Positions 1 through 6,686 of a stretch of 6,686 nucleotides of DNA are shown in pieces; position 1 is the first letter of the stretch, and the number at the start of each line of letters is the position of its first letter. The notes beneath the pieces are model-generated. The model did not search any database and was not told the DNA's origin. It saw only the letters and a list, made by a program, of their open reading frames with translations. This DNA comes from Ramlibacter sp. (GTDB lineage: Bacteria; Pseudomonadota; Gammaproteobacteria; Burkholderiales; Burkholderiaceae_C): positions 1 through 6,686 of the forward strand of contig JAJNBO010000143.1 of assembly GCA_021156245.1 (NCBI GenBank), given 5' to 3'. A program made the translations under genes and the position numbers.

Positions 1-1877
1 CCCGGCTCCAGCTTGTCGAGCGGATAGTTGTGCGGCACGTAGGCCGTCAGCGCCACCTGGCCGAAGGTCACCTTCTTGTCGGTGCCCTTGATGCGGAACT
101 CGCCGTTGCTGAACTCGACGTCGCCGTCGCCCGCCTCCATCAGGTGCGCAGCGATCTTCCTGGCCTTGGTCTCGATCTTGTCCAGCGCCTTCATGATGGC
201 GGCGCCGCCGACGCTGATCGAACGCGAACCGTAAGTCCCCATGCCGAAGGGCACGCGGCCGGTATCGCCGTGCACCACGTCGACGTTCTCCACCGGGATG
301 CCGAGCCGTGCCGCCACCACCTGCGCGAACGTCGTCTCGTGGCCTTGGCCATGGCTGTGCGAGCCGGTGAACACCGTCACGCTGCCGGTCGGGTGCACGC
401 GCACCTCGCCGCATTCGAACAGGCCCGCGCGGGCGCCGAGCGCGCCGGCGATGTTGGACGGCGCGATGCCGCAGGCCTCGATGTAGCTGCTGTAGCCCAT
501 GCCCCGCTTGAGGCCCTTCGCCTCGCTCGCCTTGCGGCGCTGCTCGAAGCCCTTCACGTCCGCCAGCGCGTTGGCCTTGAACAGCGCACCATGGTAGTCA
601 CCGGTGTCGTACTGCAACGCCACGGGAGTCTGGTAGGGGAAGGTGTCGATGAAGTTGCGCTCGCGGATCTCGTCCTGCGGGATGCCCATCTCCCAGGCGC
701 AGCGCGTCACCAGGCGCTCCAGCAGGTAGGTGGCTTCCGGCCTTCCGGCGCCGCGGTAGGCGTCCACCGGCGCGGTGTTGGTGAACCAGGCGTCCACCTC
801 CACGTACACCTGCGGCGTCTTGTACTGGCCCGCCAGCAGCGTGGCGTACAGGATGGTCGGCACCGCCGTCGAGAAGGTCGACAGGTAGGCGCCGAGGTTG
901 GCGTCGGTCTTGACCCGCAGCGCAAGGAACTTGCCCTGGCTGTCCATCGCCATCTCGGCGTGGCTCACGTGGTCGCGGCCCTGTGCGTCGCACAGGAAGC
1001 CCTCGCTGCGGTCGCAGGTCCACTTGATCGCGCAGTTCAACTGCCTGGCGGCCCAGGTGAGCGCCACGTCTTCGGCATACAGGAAGATCTTGGCGCCGAA
1101 GCCGCCGCCCACGTCAGGCGCGATCACCCGCACCTTGTGCTCAGGCAGGCCCAGCACGAACGCCGTCATCAGCAGGCGCTCCACGTGCGGGTTCTGGTTG
1201 GAGACGTAGAGGGTGTATTCGTCGCTGGCGCGGTTGAACGAGCCGATCGCCGCGCGCGGCTCCATCGGGTTGGCCACCAGCCGGTTGTTCGTCAGGTCGA
1301 TCTTCGTGACGTGCGCGGCCTTGGCGAACACGGCATCCACCTGGCCCTTGTCGCCGATCGCCCACTTGTAGCAGCGGTTGTCCGGCGCCGCGTCGTGCAG
1401 CGCGGTCGCCCTGGCGGCATCCCGCACGTCCACCACGGCGGGCAGCGGGTCGTAGTCGACGTCCACCACCTCGGCGGCATTGCGTGCCTGCTCCAGCGTG
1501 TCGGCCACGACCATGGCAACGTGGTCGCCGACGTAGCGCACCTTGCCCTGGGCCAGGATCGGGTGCGGCGGCTCCTTCATCGGCGTGCCGTCCGTGCTGG
1601 TGATCAGCCAGCCGCAGGGAAGCCCCCCCATCTTGCCTTCCACGTCCTTGCCGGTGAACACGCGGGCGACGCCGGGCATGGCCTCGGCCCGCGAAGTGTC
1701 GATGCTGCGGATGGCCGCATGCGCGTGCGGGGAACGCACGAAGATGGCGTAGCGCTGGTTGGGCAGGTTGATGTCGTCGGTGTACTGGCCGGCGCCGGTC
1801 AGGAAACGGTAGTCCTCCTTGCGGCGGACGGACTCGCCGATGTGCGGCAGCTTGGCGAATTGGTCGGATGCACCCAT
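1..1877 (-). CDS. Molybdenum hydroxylase large (molybdopterin-binding) subunit, CoxL-like form II, partial
   Basis: Large catalytic subunit of a xanthine dehydrogenase / aerobic CO dehydrogenase-type hydroxylase, which binds the Mo-molybdopterin cofactor and oxidises a substrate with water as oxygen donor. The reading frame is open from the ATG at 1877 to the left edge, giving about 625 residues. The family is usually about 780-800 residues, so the C-terminus with its catalytic glutamate lies outside. Visible motifs are the N-terminal GAGQYTDDI...RSPHAHA block (residues 28-54), GGGFGAK (257-263), AYRGAGR (373-379) and HGQGHET (509-515). AYRGAGR marks the form II / generic hydroxylase group; true CO dehydrogenases have AYRCSFR with the S-selanyl cysteine. 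The start is supported by GAGGAGA 6 nt upstream (complement of 1884-1890). It follows the small-subunit gene by 22 nt, so the two are co-transcribed. S-then-L order suggests a medium FAD subunit may follow beyond the edge. Family is certain; substrate is unknown (an N-heterocycle, aldehyde or other compound). Confidence 0.95.
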   Translation of the reverse strand, partial: MGASDQFAKLPHIGESVRRKEDYRFLTGAGQYTDDINLPNQRYAIFVRSPHAHAAIRSIDTSRAEAMPGVARVFTGKDVEGKMGGLPCGWLITSTDGTPMKEPPHPILAQGKVRYVGDHVAMVVADTLEQARNAAEVVDVDYDPLPAVVDVRDAARATALHDAAPDNRCYKWAIGDKGQVDAVFAKAAHVTKIDLTNNRLVANPMEPRAAIGSFNRASDEYTLYVSNQNPHVERLLMTAFVLGLPEHKVRVIAPDVGGGFGAKIFLYAEDVALTWAARQLNCAIKWTCDRSEGFLCDAQGRDHVSHAEMAMDSQGKFLALRVKTDANLGAYLSTFSTAVPTILYATLLAGQYKTPQVYVEVDAWFTNTAPVDAYRGAGRPEATYLLERLVTRCAWEMGIPQDEIRERNFIDTFPYQTPVALQYDTGDYHGALFKANALADVKGFEQRRKASEAKGLKRGMGYSSYIEACGIAPSNIAGALGARAGLFECGEVRVHPTGSVTVFTGSHSHGQGHETTFAQVVAARLGIPVENVDVVHGDTGRVPFGMGTYGSRSISVGGAAIMKALDKIETKARKIAAHLMEAGDGDVEFSNGEFRIKGTDKKVTFGQVALTAYVPHNYPLDKLEP

Positions 1878-1899
1878 GGCGGTTCTCCTCGTGTGCGGC

Positions 1900-2373
<474 letters not shown>

Positions 2374-2398
2374 GTCTTGTGTCTCCTGAGTGGGGCCG

Positions 2399-2495
2399 GC
2401 GACCATTGTTGGATTCGGCCCTGCCCCCCTTCCTAGGCGAAACCCTAGGTCGCGGGAAGCACTGGCGCGAAATTCTCAAAATGGAACAATGGCGC
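2399..2495. repeat. Inverted repeat CCATTGTT...AACAATGG, candidate operator pair
   Basis: CCATTGTT at 2403-2410 is matched exactly by its complement AACAATGG at 2485-2492. Similarity extends outward: the left copy reads GCG-A-CCATTGTT-GG-ATT (2399-2415) and the right copy, on the opposite strand, reads GCG-CCATTGTT-CC-ATT (2495 down to 2480). The arms are about 82 bp apart centre to centre. They lie 30 nt upstream of the small-subunit ATG and 46 nt upstream of the regulator ATG, so each gene has one copy in the same orientation relative to itself. This would suit a regulator controlling both promoters. Function is inferred, and a chance 8-bp match cannot be excluded. Confidence 0.4.
2432..2449. 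promoter_or_regulatory. Twin CCTAGG palindromes, possible protein-binding site
   Basis: Two perfect copies of the palindrome CCTAGG (2432-2437 and 2444-2449) are separated by CGAAAC, so equivalent bases are 12 bp apart, slightly more than one helical turn. The element sits near the middle of the divergent region, between the arms of the larger inverted repeat. CTAG-containing hexamers are rare in such GC-rich genomes, which makes a tandem pair noteworthy. No particular regulator can be named. Confidence 0.35.
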
Positions 2496-2526
2496 ACGGG
2501 CCCCTGCGTCGGCAGTGCCCGCAGAC

Positions 2527-2532
2527 AAGGAG
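2527..2532 (+). promoter_or_regulatory. Ribosome binding site deciding the regulator start
   Basis: AAGGAG lies 3 nt before the ATG at 2536 and 6 nt before the ATG at 2539. The second spacing is the more usual, so 2539 is preferred. A GTG at 2515 in the same frame has no comparable site and would place this sequence inside the gene. Confidence 0.65.
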
Positions 2533-2538
2533 CGGATG

Positions 2539-3648
2539 ATGAGCGTTCCCGGGGACAGCGCCGCGCACGGCCGGCTGCAGCGCATCGCACTCGCGCGCCA
2601 GGCTGTCCTGCAGGAAGGCCGTTCGCTGGCCGGCAGCTGGCGGGACGGCGCCTGGATCGAGCGTTCGTGGCGCCGCTGCCTGGACAACGGCCAGCGGCCG
2701 CAGGACGCGGTGAGCTTCGACGTCGTGCCGCGCCAGCAGGCCCGCCGCGTCGAGGAAGGCAATCACCTGCTCGTCAGTGCCGCACGCCCGGTGCTGGAGC
2801 AGCTCGGCCGGGCGATCGCCAGCACCCGCTACTTCGCGATCCTCACCAACCAGGACGGTGTGGTGGTGGACGCGCACGGCCCCATCGACGCCGCGGATCC
2901 GCGGGCAGCCGTGATCACGCGCATCGGCGTCGACCTGTCCGAACGCAGCGTGGGCACCACCGCCATCGGCGCCGCGCTGACGGAACTGCAACCCGTATGG
3001 CTGCATCGCGGCGAGCATTTCTTCGACAGGACCGGCTGCTACAGCTGCGCCGGCGCTCCCCTGTTCGGGCCGGATGGCAGCTGCGTGGGCATGCTGGACC
3101 TCACGGGCATCGACGTGCCCGAGCGACCGGAGCTGAAGCACCTGGTGGCGCAATCGGCGCGCAGCATCGAGAACGCGTTGACCTTGTCGCGTCCGCACCG
3201 CCTGGCGCTGCGGCTGAACTGGCCGGGTCGGCTGCTCGGCGACGACGATGACGGGCTGGTCTGCCTGGACGGCGACGGCTGGGTGGCGGGCAGCAATTCG
3301 GCGGCGCGCCAGATGCTGACCGCGCTGACATCCGGGGGAATGGCCCCGTCGCATTGCAGCGAGCTCTTCGCGCAGCCCTGGGAACAGCTGTTCGACCTGG
3401 CGCGCAACGGCGACGGCGCGCCCGTCGAACTGCCCCTGTGGTCGGGGCTGCGCCTTTCGTGCACCGCGCACGCGGCGGGCGAAGGGCGCGTGCAAGGCGG
3501 CGCCCGGCTGCCGCTGCGCGACGTGGAGATCGCGCTGATCCGCAAGGCGGTGGACGAAGCGCGGGGCAACGTGATGGAAGCGGCGCGCGCGCTGGGCATC
3601 AGCCGGGCGACGGTGTACCGGAAGCTGGGGCAGAAGGCGGGGCGCTAG
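2539..3648 (+). CDS. AcoR-like transcriptional regulator: GAF domain plus Fis-type HTH, no AAA+ domain
   Basis: Probable effector-sensing activator of the adjacent hydroxylase genes; 369 residues from the chosen ATG. The N-terminus has the ERSWRRC signature (about 41-47) of AcoR-type proteins. A GAF-like sensor follows (about 70-215), with SVGTTAIG, then WLHRGEHF (154-161), a CYSC pair (C167, C170) and the GMLDLTG strand. Residues about 230-320 look like a weak PAS-type segment (GLVCLDGDGWVAGSN). The C-terminal 42 residues form a Fis-type helix-turn-helix with AARALGISRATVYRKL. Classical AcoR/XdhR-type activators carry a sigma-54 AAA+ ATPase with GAFTGA between sensor and HTH; neither it nor a Walker A motif is present. 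It therefore probably works with another sigma factor or as a repressor. Similar short proteins occur in Burkholderiales, so this may be a lineage form rather than a deletion. Target and effector are inferred from position only. Confidence 0.85.
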   Translation: MSVPGDSAAHGRLQRIALARQAVLQEGRSLAGSWRDGAWIERSWRRCLDNGQRPQDAVSFDVVPRQQARRVEEGNHLLVSAARPVLEQLGRAIASTRYFAILTNQDGVVVDAHGPIDAADPRAAVITRIGVDLSERSVGTTAIGAALTELQPVWLHRGEHFFDRTGCYSCAGAPLFGPDGSCVGMLDLTGIDVPERPELKHLVAQSARSIENALTLSRPHRLALRLNWPGRLLGDDDDGLVCLDGDGWVAGSNSAARQMLTALTSGGMAPSHCSELFAQPWEQLFDLARNGDGAPVELPLWSGLRLSCTAHAAGEGRVQGGARLPLRDVEIALIRKAVDEARGNVMEAARALGISRATVYRKLGQKAGR

Positions 3649-3650
3649 CG

Positions 3651-3719
3651 TCATCCCCGCGCCGCGAGGATCCAGGGCTTCCTGGACCCGGGAGCGGATT
3701 CCCGCCTGCGCGGGAATGA
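3651..3719. repeat. Dispersed REP-like hairpin repeat of Burkholderiales type
   Basis: The ends are complementary: TCATCCCCGCGC (3651-3662) pairs with GCGCGGGAATGA (3708-3719) with one mismatch. Inside are two smaller hairpins: TCCAGG-GCTT-CCTGGA (3671-3686) and ATTCCCGC-CTGC-GCGGGAAT (3698-3717, perfect 8-bp stem, 4-nt loop). The 'CATTCCCGCGCAGGCGGGAAT' style of element is familiar from intergenic spaces of Comamonadaceae and relatives; this recognition is from memory, not a search. It begins 2 nt after the regulator stop and fills most of the gap to modA. Confidence 0.7.
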
Positions 3720-3730
3720 AGGCCTTTTTT
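3698..3730 (+). terminator. Probable intrinsic terminator after the regulator gene
   Basis: A perfect 8-bp GC-rich stem (3698-3705 with 3710-3717) around a CTGC loop is followed 7 nt later by six T residues (3725-3730). A short AAGGCCTT palindrome (3719-3726) lies at the T-tract. The hairpin is part of the dispersed repeat, which may thus act as a terminator or transcript-end stabiliser. The distance from stem to T-run is longer than ideal, so efficiency is uncertain. Confidence 0.5.
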
Positions 3731-3748
3731 GGTGATACTCGTCATCCG

Positions 3749-4492
3749 ATGCTCCGGTCCGTCCTCGCCCTCCTGCTCTCCCTCACCCTGTCCGCCCACG
3801 CCGGCCAGGTGCAAGTCGCCGCCGCAGCCAACCTCGCGGGCCCCCTCCAGAAGATCGCCGCGGCCTTCCAGCGGGAGACCGGGCACGTCGCCGTCGTCGC
3901 GCTGGGCTCCACCGGCAAGTTCCACGCGCAGGTGCGCAACGGCGCGCCCTTCGAGGTGCTGCTGGCCGCCGACGCCGAAACGCCCCGCCGCCTGGAAGCG
4001 GAGGGCCTCGCCCGGCCAGGGACGCGCTTCACCTATGCCATCGGCCGGCTGGTGCTGTGGAGTGCGCAGCCCGGCCTCGTCGACGCGCACGCGGACGTGT
4101 TGCGCAAGATGCCGAGCGGCATCCTCGCCATTGCCGACCCGCGCGTCGCGCCGTACGGTGCAGCGGCCGTGGAGACGCTGAAGAACCTGGGACTGCTCAC
4201 GGCCTGGGAGCGCCACTTCGCGCATGCGGAGAACATCGCGCAGGCCTACCAGTTCGCCGCCAGCGGCAACGCGCAAATTGCCTTCGTGGCCTTGTCGCAG
4301 GTGACCGACGACGGAGCGCGCATCGCGCGCGGCTCGGGCTGGATCGTGCCGGCGAACCTGCATGCGCCGATCCGACAGGACGCCGTGCTGCTGAATCCGG
4401 GCATCGGCAATCCCGTCGCAGCCGCCTTCCTCGCATTCCTCCGATCGGACCCCGCACGCACGCTGCTGCGCGCGTCGGGCTACGGCGTCTAG
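3749..4492 (+). CDS. modA: Molybdate ABC transporter periplasmic substrate-binding protein ModA
   Basis: Captures molybdate (or tungstate) in the periplasm and delivers it to ModBC. The 247-residue length is normal. A Sec signal peptide (R3, hydrophobic 5-14, SAHA with likely cleavage after A18) is followed by the mature start QVQVAAAANLAGPLQKIAAAF. Other hallmarks are GSTGKF (53-58), NGAPFEVLLAADAETP (64-79), IADPRVAPYGAAA (128-140) and a C-terminal AFLAFLRSDPARTLLRASGY block. The ANLA stretch near the mature N-terminus resembles the Azotobacter-type ModA, where a threonine/asparagine pair helps hold the oxyanion. The ATG at 3749 is chosen because the signal peptide begins there. The in-frame ATG at 3716 lies inside the terminator-like hairpin and would add 11 odd residues. 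The Shine-Dalgarno match is weak (GGTGAT, 12 nt upstream). First gene of modABC; no ModE box or clear promoter was seen. Confidence 0.95.
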   Translation: MLRSVLALLLSLTLSAHAGQVQVAAAANLAGPLQKIAAAFQRETGHVAVVALGSTGKFHAQVRNGAPFEVLLAADAETPRRLEAEGLARPGTRFTYAIGRLVLWSAQPGLVDAHADVLRKMPSGILAIADPRVAPYGAAAVETLKNLGLLTAWERHFAHAENIAQAYQFAASGNAQIAFVALSQVTDDGARIARGSGWIVPANLHAPIRQDAVLLNPGIGNPVAAAFLAFLRSDPARTLLRASGYGV

Positions 4493-4493
4493 C

Positions 4494-5177
4494 ATGCCGT
4501 TCAGCCGCGCCGACCTGCAGGCGATCTGGCTCACGCTGCAGCTCGCGGCTTCCACCACCGTCCTCCTGCTCCTGATCGGCGCCCCCATCGCCTGGTGGCT
4601 GGCGCGCACGGCATCGCGCTGGCGCGGGCCGGTTTCCGCCGTCGTTGCGCTGCCGCTGGTGCTGCCGCCCACGGTGCTGGGCTTCTACCTGTTGGTCGCC
4701 TTGGGACCGAACGGCTGGGGCGGGCAGCTCACGCAGGCGCTCGGCATCGGCCTGCTCCCGTTCACGTTCGGCGGCCTGCTGCTCGGCTCGATCCTGTATT
4801 CGCTGCCGTTCGCGGTGCAGCCGCTGCAAACCGCCTTCGAAGCCGTGGGACGGCGGCCGCTCGAAGCGGCGGCGACCTTGCGCGCAACCCCGCTCGACAC
4901 CTTCCTCCACGTCGTGCTGCCGCTGTCCCGCGGCGGCATCGTGCAGGCCGCGGTCCTGACCTTCGCGCACACGGTCGGAGAATTCGGCGTGGTGCTCATG
5001 ATCGGCGGCAACATCCCGGAGCGCACGCGCGTCGTCTCGACGCAGATCTATGGCCATGTCGAGGCGCTCGAATACACGCAGGCCCACTGGCTGTCGGCGT
5101 CGATGGTGCTGTTCTCCTTCGCCGTGCTGCTGGCGCTGGCGCTCCTGAACCGCCGCAGCGCCCGGGTGCTGGGATGA
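4494..5177 (+). CDS. modB: Molybdate ABC transporter permease ModB
   Basis: Inner-membrane channel subunit of the molybdate importer; forms a homodimer that couples to ModC. The 227-residue length is typical. Hydrophobic segments start at about 10-36 (with GAPIAWWLA) and 47-70 (LPLVLPPTVLGFYLL at 53-67), followed by further helices and a final one near 202-218. The FAHTVGEFGVVLMIGGNIPERTRVVS block (157-180) is diagnostic of ModB. The cytoplasmic coupling (EAA) loop is E124-A-A-A-T-L-R-A...F-L-H-V-V-L-P-L; the usually conserved glycine of this motif is arginine 130. It starts 1 nt after the modA stop and overlaps modC by 4 nt (ATGA), indicating translational coupling; no strong Shine-Dalgarno sequence is present. 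Confidence 0.96.
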   Translation: MPFSRADLQAIWLTLQLAASTTVLLLLIGAPIAWWLARTASRWRGPVSAVVALPLVLPPTVLGFYLLVALGPNGWGGQLTQALGIGLLPFTFGGLLLGSILYSLPFAVQPLQTAFEAVGRRPLEAAATLRATPLDTFLHVVLPLSRGGIVQAAVLTFAHTVGEFGVVLMIGGNIPERTRVVSTQIYGHVEALEYTQAHWLSASMVLFSFAVLLALALLNRRSARVLG

Positions 5178-6256
5178 GCGCGGACCGCATCGACATCCGG
5201 CTGCGGCTGCCGCGCGAAGGCTTCACCCTCGACGTGGACCTTCAGCTGCCGGCGCAAGGCCTGACGGCCGTGTTCGGCCCGTCCGGCTCCGGCAAGACCA
5301 CGCTGCTTCGCTGCATGGCCGGACTGGAGCGCGCCCCTGGAGCCCGCATCGTGGTTGCCGGCACGCCCTGGGAGGACAGCGCACGCGGCGTGTTCCTGCC
5401 GCCCTGGAAGCGGCCGCTCGGCTACGTGTTCCAGGAGGCGAGCCTGTTCGATCACCTCGACGTGCAGGGCAACCTCGACTTCGCTGCCAGTCGCGCGCGG
5501 TCGCCAGCCGCCATCGACTTGCCCGCGCTCGCGCGCCTGCTGGGCATCGCCGGCCTCCTGGACCGCCGGCCGCACGAGCTCTCCGGGGGCGAGAGGCAAC
5601 GCGTCGCCATCGCGCGGGCCCTCGCCACGCAGCCGCGCGTCCTGCTGCTCGACGAGCCGCTCGCCGCCATCGACGCCCCGCGCCGCCAGGAGATCCTGCC
5701 CTGGATCGAGCGCCTGCGCGACGACCTGAAGATTCCCATGCTCTACGTCACCCACTCCGGCGAAGAAGTGGCCCGCCTCGCCGATCACCTGGTGCTGCTC
5801 GATGCGGGCCGGGTCCGCGCCACCGGTCCGCTGGCGGAAACCCTCGCGCGCATCGATCTTCCCGCCGTGCCGGGCGAGGAGCCGGCCGCGCTGCTGCACG
5901 CCACGGTGGTCGGGCGGGATGCACGATGGCATCTCGCGCAGGTGCGCTTCGACGGAGGGGCGCTGTGGCTGCCGGACGCCAGCCTTCCCGAAGGCCATGC
6001 GGTGCGCGTCCGGGTGCTGGCACGCGATGTCAGCGTGGCCCTGGCCCCGCCGGAAGGCAGCAGCATCCAGAACGTGCTGGCCTGCACCGTCATTGGCATG
6101 GCGCCTGGCGGACACCCCTCGCAGGCGCTGCTGCAGCTGGCGTGCGGTGAGTCAGTGCTGCTGGCACGGATCACCTCCCGCGCGGCGGACCAGCTCGGCC
6201 TGGCCGTGGGCAGCACCGCCTGGGCGCAGATCAAGTCGGCGGCGTGGGTGGCCTGA
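5174..6256 (+). CDS. modC: Molybdate ABC transporter ATP-binding protein ModC
   Basis: ATPase that drives molybdate import through ModB; 360 residues, full family length. In order: Walker A GPSGSGKT (35-42), Q-loop GYVFQEASLF (Q87), signature LSGGERQR (136-143), Walker B VLLLDEP (156-162), D-loop AAID and switch histidine H194 in VTHSGEE. The C-terminal part (about 290-355) is a TOBE/Mop-type oxyanion-binding domain that ends in AWAQIKSAA, the usual ModC strand; it may sense cytoplasmic molybdate and inhibit transport. The ATG at 5174 is embedded in the modB stop (ATGA). The same frame is open upstream to 4595, but that would overlap modB out of frame and lacks family similarity. The next gene begins immediately after its TGA. 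Confidence 0.97.
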   Translation: MSADRIDIRLRLPREGFTLDVDLQLPAQGLTAVFGPSGSGKTTLLRCMAGLERAPGARIVVAGTPWEDSARGVFLPPWKRPLGYVFQEASLFDHLDVQGNLDFAASRARSPAAIDLPALARLLGIAGLLDRRPHELSGGERQRVAIARALATQPRVLLLDEPLAAIDAPRRQEILPWIERLRDDLKIPMLYVTHSGEEVARLADHLVLLDAGRVRATGPLAETLARIDLPAVPGEEPAALLHATVVGRDARWHLAQVRFDGGALWLPDASLPEGHAVRVRVLARDVSVALAPPEGSSIQNVLACTVIGMAPGGHPSQALLQLACGESVLLARITSRAADQLGLAVGSTAWAQIKSAAWVA

Positions 6257-6686
6257 ATGCGAACGTCTTCCTTCCTCTCCCGGCTGCTGGCCCTGGCCCT
6301 GTGCCTCGCTGCGGCGGCGGCGACGGCGAACGAAGTGGTCGTCGGCTCCAAGCGCTTCACGGAAAGCTACGTGCTCGGCGAGCTCACGCGCCAGGTTCTG
6401 GTCGAGGCCGGAGTTCCGGCCGTGCACCGGCAGGGACTGGGGAACACCGCCGTGATGGAACAGGCGCTCGCCAACGGCAGCGTGCAGGTGTACCCGGAAT
6501 ACACGGGAACCATCGTGCGCGAACTGCTCAAGCGCGAAGGCTCGCCCACGCTCCAGCAGCTGAACGAATGGCTGGCGCCCAAGGGTTTGAAGGCCGCGGT
6601 GCCGCTCGGGTTCAACAACAGCTACGCGCTGGCGATGCGCGAGGACGAAGCCGCGCGGTTGGGCATCGCGACGATCTCGGACCTCG
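6257..6686 (+). CDS. Glycine betaine/osmoprotectant-type ABC substrate-binding protein (OsmF/ProX/OpuCC family), partial
   Basis: Periplasmic binding protein for quaternary ammonium-type solutes; the first 143 residues are visible and the frame is open to the right edge. Residues 1-24 are a Sec signal peptide (hydrophobic 10-22, ATA cleavage site). C16 is not in a proper lipobox because a leucine precedes it. Family marks are the mature start VVVGSKRFTESYVLGEL (27-43), GLGNTAVMEQAL (60-71), the signature YPEYTGT (79-85), and NNSYALAMREDEAARLGI near the edge. The ATG follows the modC TGA with no gap (TGAATG) and has no clear Shine-Dalgarno sequence, so translation is probably coupled to modC. 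In other bacteria such genes sit with their own permease and ATPase genes, expected to the right. Ligand (betaine, choline, another cationic solute) cannot be told from this part. Confidence 0.88.
   Translation, partial: MRTSSFLSRLLALALCLAAAAATANEVVVGSKRFTESYVLGELTRQVLVEAGVPAVHRQGLGNTAVMEQALANGSVQVYPEYTGTIVRELLKREGSPTLQQLNEWLAPKGLKAAVPLGFNNSYALAMREDEAARLGIATISDL

Larger units (their letters stand above)
2374..2538. promoter_or_regulatory. Divergent intergenic control region between hydroxylase and regulator genes
   Basis: This 165-bp stretch must hold the promoter of the leftward hydroxylase operon and probably that of the rightward regulator. It contains a locally AT-rich patch (about 2470-2490), a pair of inverted octamers and two CCTAGG palindromes, listed separately. 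I could not find a convincing -35/-10 pair or a sigma-54 -24/-12 element on either strand. Dependence on an activator is therefore plausible but inferred. Confidence 0.6.

Noticed and set aside
741..761. True carbon monoxide dehydrogenase (form I coxL)
   Set aside because: The active-site loop reads AYRGAGR, without the cysteine of AYRCSFR that CO oxidation needs.
2374..2406. Earlier ATG for the small subunit at 2406
   Set aside because: The ATG at 2373 has AGGAGA 8 nt upstream and gives the usual N-terminus; the extra residues look like translated leader.
2462..2478. Sigma-54 -24/-12 promoter (CTGGCGCG...) for the regulator
   Set aside because: The -24 half fits, but the -12 half has TC where GC is required, and the regulator has no sigma-54 ATPase domain.
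2476..3654. Minus-strand open frame (392 codons) opposite the regulator
   Set aside because: Low-complexity Arg/Ala/Gln composition and no motifs; the plus strand has the GAF and Fis-HTH features.
3649..3747. 8-bp direct repeat CGTCATCC (3649-3656 and 3740-3747) as a target-site duplication around the hairpin element
   Set aside because: The left copy is itself part of the element's terminal complementary sequence, so it is not an outside duplication. An 8-bp match over this distance may be chance.
3716..3748. Earlier ATG for modA at 3716
   Set aside because: It lies in the stem of the repeat hairpin, has no ribosome binding site, and would put 11 residues before a well-formed signal peptide.
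4595..5173. Upstream extension of the modC frame
   Set aside because: It would overlap modB in another frame, and its translation is Arg/Ala-rich without similarity. The ATGA overlap at 5174 gives the normal ModC start.

Overview
The window is about two-thirds G+C or more, is densely coded with strong third-position G/C bias, and carries a dispersed hairpin repeat of the type common between genes in Burkholderiales. Together with the look of the proteins this suggests a chromosomal segment from a betaproteobacterium of the Comamonadaceae kind (Ramlibacter/Variovorax-like). That assignment is an inference from style, not from a marker gene.

Layout. On the minus strand, reading leftward, lie two genes of a molybdenum hydroxylase (xanthine dehydrogenase / aerobic CO dehydrogenase family): the two-[2Fe-2S] small subunit (2373 to 1900), then the molybdopterin-binding large subunit (1877 to beyond the left edge). 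The large subunit has the AYRGAGR loop of the 'form II' (CoxL-like) group rather than the CO-oxidising AYRCSFR loop, so its substrate is unknown. A 165-bp divergent intergenic region (2374-2538) with no obvious housekeeping promoter contains an inverted repeat and a pair of CCTAGG palindromes. On the plus strand there follows an AcoR-like regulator (GAF domain plus Fis-type helix-turn-helix) that lacks the sigma-54 AAA+ domain. A dispersed hairpin repeat ending in a T-tract comes next. Then comes a tight molybdate uptake operon modA-modB-modC (1-nt gap, then ATGA overlap). The last gene starts directly at the modC stop (TGAATG), encodes a periplasmic binding protein of the glycine betaine/osmoprotectant (OsmF/ProX/OpuCC) family, and runs off the right edge.

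How the parts fit. The hydroxylase needs molybdenum cofactor, and ModABC imports molybdate. The regulator between them is well placed to control the divergent hydroxylase genes in response to a small molecule bound by its GAF domain. The betaine-type binding protein may start a second ABC importer co-expressed with mod. Its ligand could be an unrelated osmolyte or, speculatively, the quaternary-amine or N-heterocyclic substrate of the hydroxylase. No RNA genes, CRISPR arrays, insertion sequences or origins were seen. No stretch longer than 165 bp lacks a gene.
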